A stretch of 64,000 bases of DNA, taken from assembly GCF_018403185.1 (NCBI RefSeq), contig NZ_BOSE01000004.1, positions 463,144 through 527,143 on the forward strand, in the 5' to 3' direction. The DNA comes from Paenibacillus montaniterrae. GTDB lineage: Bacteria > Bacillota > Bacilli > Paenibacillales > Paenibacillaceae. The notes beneath the pieces are model-generated. The model was given only the letters and a program-made list of their open reading frames with translations, did not search any database and was not told the origin of the DNA. Shown here piece by piece: positions 25,669 through 34,866 of this stretch (within the stretch, counting starts at the first letter, position 1; the number at the start of each line of letters is the position of its first letter). A program made the position numbers and the translations under genes.

Positions 25669-25691
25669 CAAGTTTCATCAAATGAAACTTG
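25669..25691 (+). promoter_or_regulatory. Inverted repeat upstream of the VOC gene
   Basis: CAAGTTTCAT and ATGAAACTTG are perfect 10-bp arms around CAA, about 20 bp before the start codon. The size and place suit the operator of a TetR- or MarR-type repressor, or a translation-control hairpin just ahead of the ribosome site. Confidence 0.5.
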
Positions 25692-25711
25692 AAGTAAGGA
25701 GGCAAATAGAA

Positions 25712-26104
25712 ATGTCCACTTTTTCTTTCTCTGGTATTGATCATATTCAGCTTGCTGCCCCTCAAGGCTGCGAGACTGACGCTCGCCGTTTTTTTGGAGA
25801 GCTGCTAGGCTGGAAGGAGATCGCCAAGCCGGAGCCGTTAAGGCAGCGAGGCGGAGTTTGGTTTCAATGTGGCGTGCATGAGGTGCATATTGGCGTGCAG
25901 CAAAACTTCATCCCCGCTGCTAAAGCTCATCCTGCATTCGCGGTTCGCAGCCTGCAGGCTTTGCGTCAGCATTTGCAGCAGAATGAAATTGCCATTGTGG
26001 ATGATGATGCTCGCTCGGAGCAAGGGATAAGCCGCTTTTATGTTAATGATCCGTTTGGCAATCGGCTCGAGTTTCTTGAGCAGGTATCGCCTTTAGATCA
26101 ATGA
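25712..26104 (+). CDS. VOC superfamily (glyoxalase/bleomycin-resistance fold) protein
   Basis: 130 aa from the ATG at 25712, with AAGGAGG 9 nt upstream. Typical paired beta-alpha-beta modules: GIDHIQLAAP with RRFFGELLGW, and FYVNDPFGNRLEFLEQ at the end. His in IDHIQ, His in VHEVHIGV and Glu in RLEFLE fit metal ligands. Substrate unknown. Monocistronic, transcribed divergently from the exporter operon. Confidence 0.88.
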   Translation: MSTFSFSGIDHIQLAAPQGCETDARRFFGELLGWKEIAKPEPLRQRGGVWFQCGVHEVHIGVQQNFIPAAKAHPAFAVRSLQALRQHLQQNEIAIVDDDARSEQGISRFYVNDPFGNRLEFLEQVSPLDQ

Positions 26105-26135
26105 TGCAACCTATTTATCGCAAATATACCGTCAC

Positions 26136-26185
26136 AAAAAAGTCTAGGGCGCGTCTCTCCTAACGAGACATGCCCTAGACTTTTT
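26136..26185. terminator. Bidirectional terminator
   Basis: AAAAAGTCTAGGGC / GCCCTAGACTTTTT with inner GTCTC/GAGAC forms a hairpin of about 20 bp with T-runs on both strands, between the VOC gene and the converging siderophore-binding gene. Confidence 0.9.
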
Positions 26186-26203
26186 CTTGTTGATACAACC
26201 CGT

Positions 26204-27253
26204 TTACTTGACCATGGCCTCTCCAAGCGCCTCGATCCCGTAAGTATGACTTAAAGGACCATAGGCAAGCGCCAGCTCGCCGTTAATACGGTATACATGC
26301 TCTGACTTCACCGCATTCAACTGCTTCCATACCTCGCTGCTGCTTTCCCATTCATCGGTTATCGCAGCTAGCGATGTATCGAACATATTGAAGTAGCCAA
26401 GCACCAGATGATCAGGATTCAACTCGCTCAAGCCTTCCAAAGAAAGCTGCGCGCCTTCTGTGCCTAATTCACCTTCAAGCGGCTGCAAGCCCAAGCCTTC
26501 GTAGTAGAGCGTCAAGTAATTGCTGCCCTGCAGCCATGCGGCATTGTTGCGAACCTGCAAAAAGGCTACCGTTCCTTCAACATTAGCCAACGCCTGCTTC
26601 GTCTCTTCTACTTTGGCATTAAAGTCGGCAATAAATTTCTCTGCAGCATCCTCTTGCCCCAATATTTCGCCAAACGCCGTCACTAAAGGCTTCCAGTCGG
26701 ACCATACGTTCACTTTCTCCTCATCGATCACCACGGTCGTAGCAATTTTGTCCAGCTGCTCGATAATCGCCGCGTTCGTCTGATTTCCCGCGATAATCAA
26801 ATCCGGATCATAGGCAAGCAGCTCTTCCATATCCACCTCGGTGTTTTCACCGACAAATGTCCAATCGTCCAGCTTGTCTACATATGGCTTGTACGCTTCG
26901 CTCTCCATAGCCGTATGCTCGCGGCCGAATGGCGATACAAGCGCCAGAGATGGCAGGTCAAATAGCAGGATGGAATCTGCATAGCCCCAATGGACGACCG
27001 CTACCTTTTGCGGAGCCTGCTCAATTACGACCTCACCTTTTGCCCCATTATAGGTGCGTGGGAATTGTGCAGCTTGATTCGTTTGTGATGCTTCATTATC
27101 GCTTGCGTTATTTGCTGTATCATTTGCAGGCGCTTGATTGCTGCTGTTAGAGCTGTTATTGCCGCCAGTGGCCTGATTTTGCGTATTTCCGCCGCAGCCA
27201 GCCAACAACATAATGATGATTAGCAGCAGCATTCCGTACATCGATTTCTTCAT
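26204..27253 (-). CDS. Siderophore-binding lipoprotein of an iron ABC importer
   Basis: 349 aa. Lipoprotein signal with lipobox LAGC, an Asn/Ser/Ala-rich linker, then a FecB/FepB class III binding fold (VAVVHWGYADSILLFDLP, VDMEELLAYDPDLIIAGNQ, IATTVVIDEE, GPLSHTYGIEALGEAMVK). It has no permease or ATPase genes beside it, so it must use a transporter encoded elsewhere. A Fur box at 27283-27303 lies 30 bp upstream, and an AraC gene precedes it. Confidence 0.9.
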   Translation of the reverse strand: MKKSMYGMLLLIIIMLLAGCGGNTQNQATGGNNSSNSSNQAPANDTANNASDNEASQTNQAAQFPRTYNGAKGEVVIEQAPQKVAVVHWGYADSILLFDLPSLALVSPFGREHTAMESEAYKPYVDKLDDWTFVGENTEVDMEELLAYDPDLIIAGNQTNAAIIEQLDKIATTVVIDEEKVNVWSDWKPLVTAFGEILGQEDAAEKFIADFNAKVEETKQALANVEGTVAFLQVRNNAAWLQGSNYLTLYYEGLGLQPLEGELGTEGAQLSLEGLSELNPDHLVLGYFNMFDTSLAAITDEWESSSEVWKQLNAVKSEHVYRINGELALAYGPLSHTYGIEALGEAMVK

Positions 27254-27282
27254 CTGTAAACATCCACCCTTGTCTCTTTATA

Positions 27283-27303
27283 TGATAACAATTCTCATTA
27301 TCA
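27283..27303. promoter_or_regulatory. Fur box upstream of the siderophore-binding gene
   Basis: On the minus strand TGATAATGA, then GAATT-type centre, then GTTATCA: an imperfect 21-bp match to the extended Fur box. A second partial match (ATGAGAATAGAGAATT) lies at about 27330-27345. Indicates iron repression. Confidence 0.75.
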
Positions 27304-27370
27304 GTAAATACAATAGCATTACTGCCGTTAAATGAGAATAGAGAATTTCCTGCAACGATGATGGACGATT

Positions 27371-28189
27371 TCATTTCGCGCTTTGCATCACTTGGCTTGG
27401 CGGTGTTCCTTTATGTTTCTTATACAAGCGGCTGAAATAATAAGGATCGTGATAGCCTACACTCCGCGCTACAGCCGCAACTGTATATTGGCCTGTCATC
27501 AGCATTGCCTGTGCCTGATCCATCCGATATTGTATTAAGTAATCAATTGGCGCAATCCCTGCAAATTTTTGAAACAACGCCGAAAAATATTTCGGCTTAA
27601 GCTGGCAGCGATCTGCAGGCTGCTTTAAGGTTAGCGGCTCCATATAATGAGCTTGGATGAACTGCAGCATTTCCTCCATCACCGGATAAAGCTGACCGTT
27701 TTGCTGCTGTCGCTCCGCTTGCAGCAGCAGGCTGACAATGCGGTAAAACAGTGACTTTTTCTCTAGCTGTCCAATTGCCCCAGGCCTTTGCGCCGCATGC
27801 AGTAGCTGCTCCATAAGCTGATGCAGCAGCGGATCACATGTCTTGCCCAGTTGCGTTACATCGGCTAGCAGTTGTGCTTCCTGCATGTCCAAATTTTCTG
27901 GCATATAGTGCAGCAAGCAATATTCGAACCCTTCGCTTCCAACCTCGATTTCCAAATGCATATTGTAGCCGCCTATTAAAGACGCCCCGGCAGATAACGG
28001 AATCGAACGCGAGCCATTGAAGGTGAAGGTAGCTTCTCCCTTTAAACCGATCACAACGCCGCAGCGAGTGGTCGGCTTGTCGATATGTCCGCGGTATACT
28101 CCGTTTGGCTCAAGATAGGTTCGATAAATGCCCTCAACGTAAAACGGAGCCTGTAAAAAAGCTTGTGCCAGCGCCTCGTAACGTTCCAT
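27371..28189 (-). CDS. AraC-family regulator, probably of the adjacent iron-uptake gene
   Basis: 272 aa. N-terminal ligand-binding half (GVVIGLKGEATFTFNGSRSI) and C-terminal tandem helix-turn-helix (about 170-268: LKQPADRCQLKPKYFSALFQ and VAAVARSVGYHDPYYFSRLYKKHKGTPPSQVM). Placed directly upstream of a siderophore-binding gene, as with Btr in Bacillus subtilis, where the regulator senses a siderophore. That function is inferred by context. Start ATG with GTGAGGA upstream. Confidence 0.85.
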   Translation of the reverse strand: MERYEALAQAFLQAPFYVEGIYRTYLEPNGVYRGHIDKPTTRCGVVIGLKGEATFTFNGSRSIPLSAGASLIGGYNMHLEIEVGSEGFEYCLLHYMPENLDMQEAQLLADVTQLGKTCDPLLHQLMEQLLHAAQRPGAIGQLEKKSLFYRIVSLLLQAERQQQNGQLYPVMEEMLQFIQAHYMEPLTLKQPADRCQLKPKYFSALFQKFAGIAPIDYLIQYRMDQAQAMLMTGQYTVAAVARSVGYHDPYYFSRLYKKHKGTPPSQVMQSAK

Positions 28190-28404
28190 TTGCAGTCCTC
28201 ACTCTCCGTCAGCATGATGTCTTTATTGTAGCTTGTTTCAAGCTTTAAGTCAGCAGGTCTGCATCGTCGCCAAAGCAACGCGAGAAACGGGAAAGCAACA
28301 AAAACAGGGGAATTGTCTGAGTTAGTGCTAGCAACTCCCTGCATATTTATTATTTTTAGTTGATAGTAATCTCTCCAAGTGATTGGTCGCTAGTGTCAGG
28401 TCGC

Positions 28405-29136
28405 TCAAGACAATATTGGAGTTACATATAATTGAATCGCACTTAGGTGGGCTCCATTCATTAGTCCATTTGGAAAATATCCGTTTGCCACCGAAAATGA
28501 AATGGAATGATCTTGAGTAGCGGTAAATGTATCTACTAAATTTATGATTTGTTCTTGAGGTGTACCAACTGCATTACTAATTCGAATGACAGGATAATAA
28601 TGACTATAGGTATCGGTACCATAAAAGAAAAATTGAGGTCCCCAGTCACCAATACTAATAATATCGAGACTCATTTTAGTGAATATTTCCATTTTATATT
28701 TTTGCCCAACAATAAGATCATCGCCGAATGTTTGGTTAAATACGCTTTGTTGTGTAAGAGCATCAAGACCTAAATTATAATCAAAATTTGAGAAAATATA
28801 GAGTCTTCCGTATCCTGCTGCCATTCCAGTTGGACCTTGCGGACCGGTCGGACCAGTATCTCCTTGCGGACCAGTATCTCCTTGCGGGCCAGTATCTCCT
28901 TGCGGGCCAGTATCTCCTTGCGGACCAGTATCTCCTTGCGGACCAGTATCTCCTTGCGGACCAGTATTTCCTTGCGGACCAGTGGAACCCGGTACTCCCG
29001 TTGGGCCCGTCGCACCGTTAAACCCATTTTGTCCGTTAAGTCCTCTCGATCCAGTAGGCCCAGTTGGGCCAGTTGGGCCAGTTGGGCCGCTCTCCTGTTC
29101 GGCTTGCAATTTTTCATTCTCTGTTGTCATATCCAT
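28405..29136 (-). CDS. Collagen-like repeat surface protein, copy 1
   Basis: 243 aa. A short N-terminus ([15 protein letters not shown]) leads into Gly-X-Y triplets (about 16-110) rich in GPTGPT and GPQGDT. The GPQGDT unit repeats as a near-identical 18-bp DNA block about seven times. A C-terminal globular domain (about 115-243) follows. This layout is that of exosporium or surface collagen-like proteins such as BclA, with trimer-forming C-terminal domains. No signal peptide or LPXTG is visible, in line with an exosporium protein made in the mother cell. The region up to the start of the C-terminal domain is nearly identical to that of the gene at 29555-30373, whose C-terminal domain differs. 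Confidence 0.9.
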   Translation of the reverse strand: MDMTTENEKLQAEQESGPTGPTGPTGPTGSRGLNGQNGFNGATGPTGVPGSTGPQGNTGPQGDTGPQGDTGPQGDTGPQGDTGPQGDTGPQGDTGPTGPQGPTGMAAGYGRLYIFSNFDYNLGLDALTQQSVFNQTFGDDLIVGQKYKMEIFTKMSLDIISIGDWGPQFFFYGTDTYSHYYPVIRISNAVGTPQEQIINLVDTFTATQDHSISFSVANGYFPNGLMNGAHLSAIQLYVTPILS

Positions 29137-29349
29137 CTAACTCCTTTGCCTTTAAATGGGACTTGCTATTCGTCCAGGCAGATCACAATAGCTGACTGTT
29201 CAGTTAAAGCAAGGTTACGCTACAGCGTTCTGTTAATCTGACTTGTACACATTATTCATATGACAAGCTACCTGATTAAGTGTGGGGGAAGCACCACTGA
29301 AGCTTAAATATGCTTATCCCTAGCTGACCGTTAGCTCTATCATTGGACA
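29137..29349 (-). other. Duplicated leader of collagen-like gene 1
   Basis: About 200 bp almost identical to 30374-30587. It contains AAAGGAG before the start codon and no other gene. Probably carries the promoter; I cannot pick a convincing sigma factor site. Confidence 0.5.
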
Positions 29350-29407
29350 TAAAAAGTGCTGACCCTCTAAGCTTAGATTCTGCAATCCAAGTTTGAGGGT
29401 CAGCACC
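29350..29407 (-). terminator. Terminator of collagen-like gene 2
   Basis: GTGCTGACCCTC / GAGGGTCAGCAC stem, followed on the minus strand by TTTTTA. Near-identical to the terminator at 30588-30644. Confidence 0.85.
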
Positions 29408-29490
29408 AATAGGATATTTTTGGTCCAATCTTCATTTAATAGTGTAACGAACGATGTTACACCTATTTTGACAACAAACCGAGCTGCAAC

Positions 29491-29526
29491 CTTAGCTTCT
29501 AATCGGCTCCGAGCTCACGACTCCAT
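29491..29526 (-). pseudogene. Fragment of the sulfonate permease gene 3' end
   Basis: On the minus strand this encodes GVVSSEPIRS followed by a stop, matching the true permease C-terminus GVVSSEPIRR at 30669-30705. It is a footprint of the segmental duplication that created the second collagen-like gene. Confidence 0.8.
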
Positions 29527-29554
29527 CAACATGCTCTCCCTGACTATGGATCTA

Positions 29555-30373
29555 CTAAGTCAAAGCCACGAATGATATACTCGCAGAAGGAATAGAAATA
29601 AGCGGGGTGGTATAAGAAAATAAACTCGTTGCAGCTCCAATATCGGTCAGTCTTAATCTCACGGAGATTCCACCATTCACGATGGAAGTCCCGCTCAGCA
29701 GCTGTATGTGGCCAGAATAAGTGTCCGTACAGACATTGGTTGCTGAATATAATTTACTTTGTGCATCATCATTTGGAGCAAGCCCTACAAATGGACGCCC
29801 GCCCTGATTACCAGCAGCGGTTATGTGAACATGAAAAGTAACCAGGAAGATATGATTCGCGCTCAAAGTAAAGATGGACCCTGTTTCGTCAAGGGTTACC
29901 AACTGATTTACCCCCAGATCATTATCGACTTCAAACCCGGTAAAATTACCAATACCACTATACCACTGTTCTAAGCTCGTACTAAACGACTTGAACTGAC
30001 TTAAGCCCGGTGTAAACCCGACTGGGCCGGTCGGACCCGCGTTCCCTTGCGGACCGGTCGGACCAGTATCTCCTTGCGGGCCAGTATCTCCTTGCGGACC
30101 AGTATTTCCTTGCGGACCAGTATCTCCTTGCGGACCAGTATTTCCTTGCGGGCCAGTATCTCCTCGCGGACCAGTATCTCCTCGCGGACCAGTATCTCCT
30201 CGCGGACCAGTATCTCCTCGCGGACCAGTGGAACCTGTTACTCCCGTTGGGCCCGTCGCACCGTTAAACCCATTTGTTCCGTTAAGGCCTCTCGGGCCAG
30301 TAGGCCCAGTTGGGCCAGTTGGGCCGATCTCCTGTTCGGCTTGCAATGTTCCATTCTCTGTTGTCATATCCAC
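29555..30373 (-). CDS. Collagen-like repeat surface protein, copy 2
   Basis: 272 aa. Same N-terminus as copy 1 ([15 protein letters not shown]), a longer Gly-X-Y region (about 16-120) of [12 protein letters not shown] and GPQGDT units, and a different C-terminal domain (about 125-272, [19 protein letters not shown] to [12 protein letters not shown]) of the TNF-like/BclA-C kind seen in exosporium proteins. The divergence of the C-terminal half against near-identical 5' halves and leaders suggests recombination between cassettes. Probably a spore-surface filament protein. Confidence 0.9.
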   Translation of the reverse strand: MDMTTENGTLQAEQEIGPTGPTGPTGPRGLNGTNGFNGATGPTGVTGSTGPRGDTGPRGDTGPRGDTGPRGDTGPQGNTGPQGDTGPQGNTGPQGDTGPQGDTGPTGPQGNAGPTGPVGFTPGLSQFKSFSTSLEQWYSGIGNFTGFEVDNDLGVNQLVTLDETGSIFTLSANHIFLVTFHVHITAAGNQGGRPFVGLAPNDDAQSKLYSATNVCTDTYSGHIQLLSGTSIVNGGISVRLRLTDIGAATSLFSYTTPLISIPSASISFVALT

Positions 30374-30587
30374 CTAACTCCTTTGCCTTTAAATGGGACT
30401 TGCTATTCGTCCAGGCAGATAACATTAGCTTTCTGTTCAGTTAAAGCAAGGTTCCGCTACAGCGTTCTGTTAATCTGACTTGTACACACTATTCATATGA
30501 CAAGCTATCTGATTAAGTGTGGGGCAAGCACCACTGAAGCATAAATATGCTTAACCCTAACTGACTGTTAGCTCTTTTATTGAACAT
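30374..30587 (-). other. Duplicated leader of collagen-like gene 2
   Basis: Near-identical to 29137-29349. No further gene seen. Confidence 0.5.
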
Positions 30588-30644
30588 AAAAAGTGCTGAC
30601 CCTCAAAGATTAGATTCGGCAATCCAAGCTTTGAGGGTCAGCAC
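30588..30644 (-). terminator. Terminator of the sulfonate transport operon
   Basis: GTGCTGACCCTC / GAGGGTCAGCAC stem with TTTTTA after it on the minus strand, 25 bp beyond the permease stop. Confidence 0.85.
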
Positions 30645-30668
30645 CCATACGATATTTTTGGTCCAACG

Positions 30669-31445
30669 TTAGCGTCTGATTGGCTCCGAGCTCACGACTC
30701 CATAGCGGTAGAGCAGCTTTTTGCCTAACAGTCCAACCAGGCGATCTGTGAAGAAACCAATCAGCCCCAGGCAAATTAAGCCGACAAAAATCCAGTCGGT
30801 GCGGAAAAACAGCCGTGAATTCCAGATCAGGTAGCCCAGTCCTTCATTGGCAGCAATCATTTCTGCGCCAATGATCGCCATATACGATGTACCCATTGCC
30901 AAACGAATGCCTGTAAACATATACGGCACTGTAGCTGGAATTACGACATAGATTAAAATTTGCCACTCGGATGCGCCAAGACTCCGCGCGGCACGCACTT
31001 TGTCTTCTTCTACTGCCAACACGCCTGTCAATGTATTCATCATCACAATAAACAGAGTTGCATACATAATTAGCGCAATTTTCGACTGCTCGCCTATGCC
31101 AAACCATACAAGAAACAGCGTAATGAAAGCAATCGGCGGAATAAAACGAATAAAATTAAGAAATGGCTCGGCAAATACACGCACAATCGCTACGCGGCCA
31201 ATGATTAGTCCGAGTGGAATCGCAATCAGGCTGCCCAGTACCCAGCCAACAAAGACGCGATAAAAGCTGATGCCGATATAGCTCAGCAATGAGCCGTCCT
31301 CGAGCAGTTCAACTGCACCGTTCCATGTCGCAACAGGACCTGGAATAATATCAGGCCCATAAATGCCTGCCGCGATTTGCCATACGGCAATGACGAACAA
31401 CCACAGCAATACAACCGAGACCCATTTATGTGTGAGCAGTTTCAT
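30669..31445 (-). CDS. Sulfonate/aryl-sulfonate type ABC permease (SsuC/TauC family)
   Basis: 258 aa from the ATG at 31443-31445 (AAAGGG 9 nt upstream). Six membrane helices; EAA loop KVRAARSLGASEWQILIYVVIPATVPYMFTGIRLA and GLGYLIWNSRLFFRTDWIF are typical of SsuC/TauC/NrtB. Last gene of marR-arylsulfotransferase-SBP-ATPase-permease. Its last 36 bp exist a second time at 29491-29526. Confidence 0.9.
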   Translation of the reverse strand: MKLLTHKWVSVVLLWLFVIAVWQIAAGIYGPDIIPGPVATWNGAVELLEDGSLLSYIGISFYRVFVGWVLGSLIAIPLGLIIGRVAIVRVFAEPFLNFIRFIPPIAFITLFLVWFGIGEQSKIALIMYATLFIVMMNTLTGVLAVEEDKVRAARSLGASEWQILIYVVIPATVPYMFTGIRLAMGTSYMAIIGAEMIAANEGLGYLIWNSRLFFRTDWIFVGLICLGLIGFFTDRLVGLLGKKLLYRYGVVSSEPIRR

Positions 31446-31481
31446 CTCCCTCATCCCTTTCTCTCTATCGGAAATTCAAGC

Positions 31482-32279
31482 TTAAATCGAATATTCATGT
31501 TCAAAATGCCCTTGGATTTGTTTTTCCAACGCCAGGAAAGGAGCGGAGGATGGGTCTCTCGGGTACGCAAACGGCACCTCATAAATATGCGTAATGTTGC
31601 TGGACGGACCTCGCGTCATAATGCCGATCCGCTGCCCTAAAATTAACGCTTCTTGAATATCATGCGTAACGAAAATAACGGTTTTCTTCGTTTGCCGCCA
31701 AATTTGACTCAATTCCTTCTGCATGCTGCGCCTCGTCATCGCATCAAGCGCGCCAAACGGTTCATCCATCAATAATATATGGGAATCGTTCGCCAACACT
31801 CTCGCAAGCTGCACCCGTTGCTTCATCCCGCCAGAAAGCTCGCGCGGCAGCTTTGTTTCATGCCCCTTCAAGCCAACCAATTCAATAAAATGATCGGAAA
31901 TCTCTTTGCGCCTGGCTTTGGCGAACTTTTGCATTTTCAAGCCGAACTCCACGTTCTCTCGCACATTAAGCCAAGGAAAGAGAGACGCATCCGCCTGCTG
32001 AAATACGACTGCGCGATCCTGGCCTGGCTTGCGCACCTCTGCGCCGCCTACCTGCAGCTGCCCGCTTGTTTTCGCGACAAAGCCAGCGATCATATTTAGC
32101 AATGTAGACTTGCCGCAGCCGCTCGGACCAAGCAGCACGAAAAACTCTCCGCCTTTAATGCTTAAATCGACATCCTGAATAATATAGTGCAGCTCTCCCT
32201 TTTGCTTAGTGCTATAGCTTTTATTCAAGCCGGCGATCGTAATCGTTTGCTGCTCTATTACATGTGCTGGTAGTGACAT
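31482..32279 (-). CDS. Sulfonate-type ABC ATP-binding protein (SsuB/TauB family)
   Basis: 265 aa. Of three consecutive ATG codons the one at 32277-32279 has the best spacing to AGGAGG (7 nt). Walker A GPSGCGKST, FQQADASLFPWLNVRENVEFGL, signature LSGGMKQRVQLARVL, Walker B LLMDEPFGALD and H-loop VTHD. The FPWL stretch is common to SsuB/TauB/NrtD. Confidence 0.93.
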   Translation of the reverse strand: MSLPAHVIEQQTITIAGLNKSYSTKQKGELHYIIQDVDLSIKGGEFFVLLGPSGCGKSTLLNMIAGFVAKTSGQLQVGGAEVRKPGQDRAVVFQQADASLFPWLNVRENVEFGLKMQKFAKARRKEISDHFIELVGLKGHETKLPRELSGGMKQRVQLARVLANDSHILLMDEPFGALDAMTRRSMQKELSQIWRQTKKTVIFVTHDIQEALILGQRIGIMTRGPSSNITHIYEVPFAYPRDPSSAPFLALEKQIQGHFEHEYSI

Positions 32280-32364
32280 CATCATTCCTCCTATCATCCT
32301 AGCGGCGGTCGCTCCCTTTCTCGCATTTGAAAAGAGCGCGGATATTACCAAGAAGCTCAACAAG

Positions 32365-33375
32365 CTACGGCTCATATGTTACACGTTCTGGCAGCACTTC
32401 CTTCAATGCCTCCAGGCGCAGCTTATCCTTAACAGCAAAATCCTGCTGAATAATGCCTTCCGCCACCATATAGTCCTTCTGCTTATTCATCGTCTCGTAG
32501 GCCTGTTCGGAAAATTGCAGCGACCATCTGACATTTTCCAAATCAGCCAGCGTCATATCGCGAGGCTGCTTCACCTTCTCAAACATAATATCGGCGACTC
32601 GCTCGGGGTTCTCTTGAATGAACTGACTAGCTTCCTCAATCGCACGCAAAAAGTTTTTCACACCTTCTGCATTTTCCTCGAGCAGCGCATTAGGTATAAT
32701 GATTTCTCCGCCCGTGCGCACCTCTGTTTGCGACATATCAGTTAATTGATGAACCCCAGGCAGAGAAGCGAATTTGTCAATCAAGGTCGCGCCCGTCACC
32801 CATACCGCGTCAATTTCACCGCTTTTCAAAGCGACATAACTTTCGTCAAATCCGCCCTGTCCGATAATCTCAACATCATCACTCGTCAGGCCATGCTGCT
32901 GCAAATATTTATCCCACAAATAAGAAACGAAGGTGCCACGGAAATTGCTTACCTTCCTGCCCTTCAAATCTGCTGCACTCTGAACCTCATCTCGTACAAA
33001 CAGCTTCCAGTTGGCAGCATCCTGCTCGCTCAAGCCCGTGCCTGTCGAGGCGATAATCGAATACTCGCCTTTACTGACGGCATTGAGTACGGGAAAGTCC
33101 GCACCGTAGGCAGCATTTACTTGATTGATGAATAAGGCGTTGATCCCTTCCGCCGGTGTGGCGAAGGTAGCAATTTTCGCATCAATATTGTATTTTTCGA
33201 AAATGCCCTCTGTTAGCGCCACTTGAAAGGTAGGATTCGAGACCGTATCGGCAATCGTTAACGAGAGCTTGCCGGCCGCTGCTTCCGATGGCTGCTGCTT
33301 GCCGCAGCCTGCCAGCACAGCGAGTAAGCTTAAGCTTATAAATGCGTAAAGCATGGATTTGTGTTTCTTTCTCAT
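32365..33375 (-). CDS. Sulfonate-type solute-binding lipoprotein (SsuA/TauA family)
   Basis: 336 aa. Lipobox LAGC, then an NMT1/SsuA-like fold (FQVALTEGIFEKYNIDAKI, AYGADFPVLNAVSKGEYSIIA, DLKGRKVSNFRGTFVSYLWDKYL, VALKSGEIDAVWVTG). Next to an arylsulfotransferase gene, so an aromatic sulfate ester or sulfonate is the likely ligand; this is inference. Start ATG with GAGGAG upstream. Confidence 0.88.
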   Translation of the reverse strand: MRKKHKSMLYAFISLSLLAVLAGCGKQQPSEAAAGKLSLTIADTVSNPTFQVALTEGIFEKYNIDAKIATFATPAEGINALFINQVNAAYGADFPVLNAVSKGEYSIIASTGTGLSEQDAANWKLFVRDEVQSAADLKGRKVSNFRGTFVSYLWDKYLQQHGLTSDDVEIIGQGGFDESYVALKSGEIDAVWVTGATLIDKFASLPGVHQLTDMSQTEVRTGGEIIIPNALLEENAEGVKNFLRAIEEASQFIQENPERVADIMFEKVKQPRDMTLADLENVRWSLQFSEQAYETMNKQKDYMVAEGIIQQDFAVKDKLRLEALKEVLPERVTYEP

Positions 33376-33381
33376 CGCGAT

Positions 33382-34839
33382 CTACTCCTCTTGATTAGCA
33401 TTTGCATTGCGCTCGAGATCGCTCGCTACGCATAGCGCTCCCTCGACAAACTGCCGCTCCGTGCCAACAACTTCAACTACAGAGCTTGCACCAGCGGCTG
33501 CCGCGCCCGGCACTCGGAAGCTGGCGATGTCAAGCGGCTCAATCGCCGTCTCCTGCGGCTTTTCCAATTGCGGCACCCACTCATAAGGGACGCGATAAGC
33601 GCGATAAACCATATTGGCGTTAAAGTTTGTTTTGTACGGCGAAATATATTCCCAGACGATTTCATACTCTGCCGTCACCTCGAAAATTCGTCCATCCGCC
33701 CCCTCTGTAATGAGCGTATTGCCGTTTGGCAGGCGCTGTGCCGAGCTAATATACGGGCTGTAGAAGCGGTAAGAGTCCATCGGCTGCAAAAATCCGGCCG
33801 AGCTCGGCGTGTACTGCCATTCAATTTCCAGCGTAACCGGATTGATTTCCAGTACCCGCGAATAGTCGCGCCACGCATTTTTGCTGCCATATGGTGAAGC
33901 GGGATTCGGCAAGCCATAGCCGGCCCAGCCGCCGTTATCGAATACGAGCAAATTCCCTTCCCCAGGCAAGCCCTTCGGGATAATATGAGCATGATGCTGT
34001 CCGATAATCCAGCCCAAATGCTTCAGCTCAGGCTTGGAGAAGTCGGGGCCAAGCTGCCACACAATTTTCCCTGTTCGTTTGTCGGTAATTGCAATAATGT
34101 TAGACTCGCGCGCATCCCAAATGATATTGTCCGGATGAAAACGCTCATCGCCTGCATCATAAAACTTGTTCGGCCCTACGAGCGAAACCGAGTTAATATG
34201 CATCCAGTCACCGGCCGTCTCATTGCCGAAGGATCTGCCGTTCGGATCACGGAACAGTACATTTTTAGCAGCCTCATCAAAGCCCAGTTCGGCAAAATGA
34301 TCACTCACGCTCCACTCCCAGACAATATTGCCCTGCCAATCCACTTCCAGAATGACATCGTCCAGCAGCTCTTTGTCGGAAATTTCTGAATTCTTAACGT
34401 TGCGATGTGCCAAAATGATCGTATTGCCCTCGTTCGTTAATGGCTCCTGACCTGGCGCATAGTAGCCGACTGGACTGCCAGTGCGCTGATAGTCATGGTG
34501 CTGACGTGCCATCCATTGCGGCTCATTGTCCGGATCTTCGATATATTCCAGCTTATTGAAGCTCCATACAATATTTCCTGCAAAATCAACCTGCACCAAA
34601 TCCACCTCGTCCTGAAAGCCGTACTTCGGATCGCGCTGCTTCGTACTGCCTAGCACATAGCCGCCAGGAAATATTTTGTTAGGAAAGCCTCTCAGCCCTT
34701 TCCATAAATGAACCTCCTTGCCGCTCATATCAATCAGCAGCGCTCCTAGCCCTGCGGCCTGGTAAATCGTGTAACCGCTCCATGCCTTTTGTGGATTGTA
34801 AATCGTAGTACCAGTTGGATAAATTGTTGGATGTCCCAT
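33382..34839 (-). CDS. Arylsulfotransferase (ASST) superfamily protein
   Basis: 485 aa from the ATG at 34837-34839 (GGAG 8 nt upstream; a GTG three codons earlier overlaps the site). Beta-propeller repeats recur as GNIVWSF, GNIVWEWS, GKIVWQLGPDF, LEIEWQYTP and YEIVWEYISP. His-containing segments MARQHHDYQRT, GDWMHINSVSL and GQHHAHIIPKG fit the active-site histidines of ASST, which moves sulfate from one phenol to another without PAPS. No signal peptide is seen, unlike the periplasmic Gram-negative enzyme. It sits 6 bp before an importer of sulfonate type and downstream of a MarR gene, so it probably processes imported sulfate esters. Confidence 0.82.
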   Translation of the reverse strand: MGHPTIYPTGTTIYNPQKAWSGYTIYQAAGLGALLIDMSGKEVHLWKGLRGFPNKIFPGGYVLGSTKQRDPKYGFQDEVDLVQVDFAGNIVWSFNKLEYIEDPDNEPQWMARQHHDYQRTGSPVGYYAPGQEPLTNEGNTIILAHRNVKNSEISDKELLDDVILEVDWQGNIVWEWSVSDHFAELGFDEAAKNVLFRDPNGRSFGNETAGDWMHINSVSLVGPNKFYDAGDERFHPDNIIWDARESNIIAITDKRTGKIVWQLGPDFSKPELKHLGWIIGQHHAHIIPKGLPGEGNLLVFDNGGWAGYGLPNPASPYGSKNAWRDYSRVLEINPVTLEIEWQYTPSSAGFLQPMDSYRFYSPYISSAQRLPNGNTLITEGADGRIFEVTAEYEIVWEYISPYKTNFNANMVYRAYRVPYEWVPQLEKPQETAIEPLDIASFRVPGAAAAGASSVVEVVGTERQFVEGALCVASDLERNANANQEE

Positions 34840-34866
34840 CTTCAACACTCCTCTATTTTTGTTTAT

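Noticed and set aside
28850..28980. Regularly spaced short repeats that could suggest a CRISPR array
   Set aside because: The repeats are contiguous in-frame 18-bp codon units without unique spacers.
28837..29241. Plus-strand frame with RTSISL repeats (also 30047-30478)
   Set aside because: Complement of the collagen Gly-X-Y repeats.
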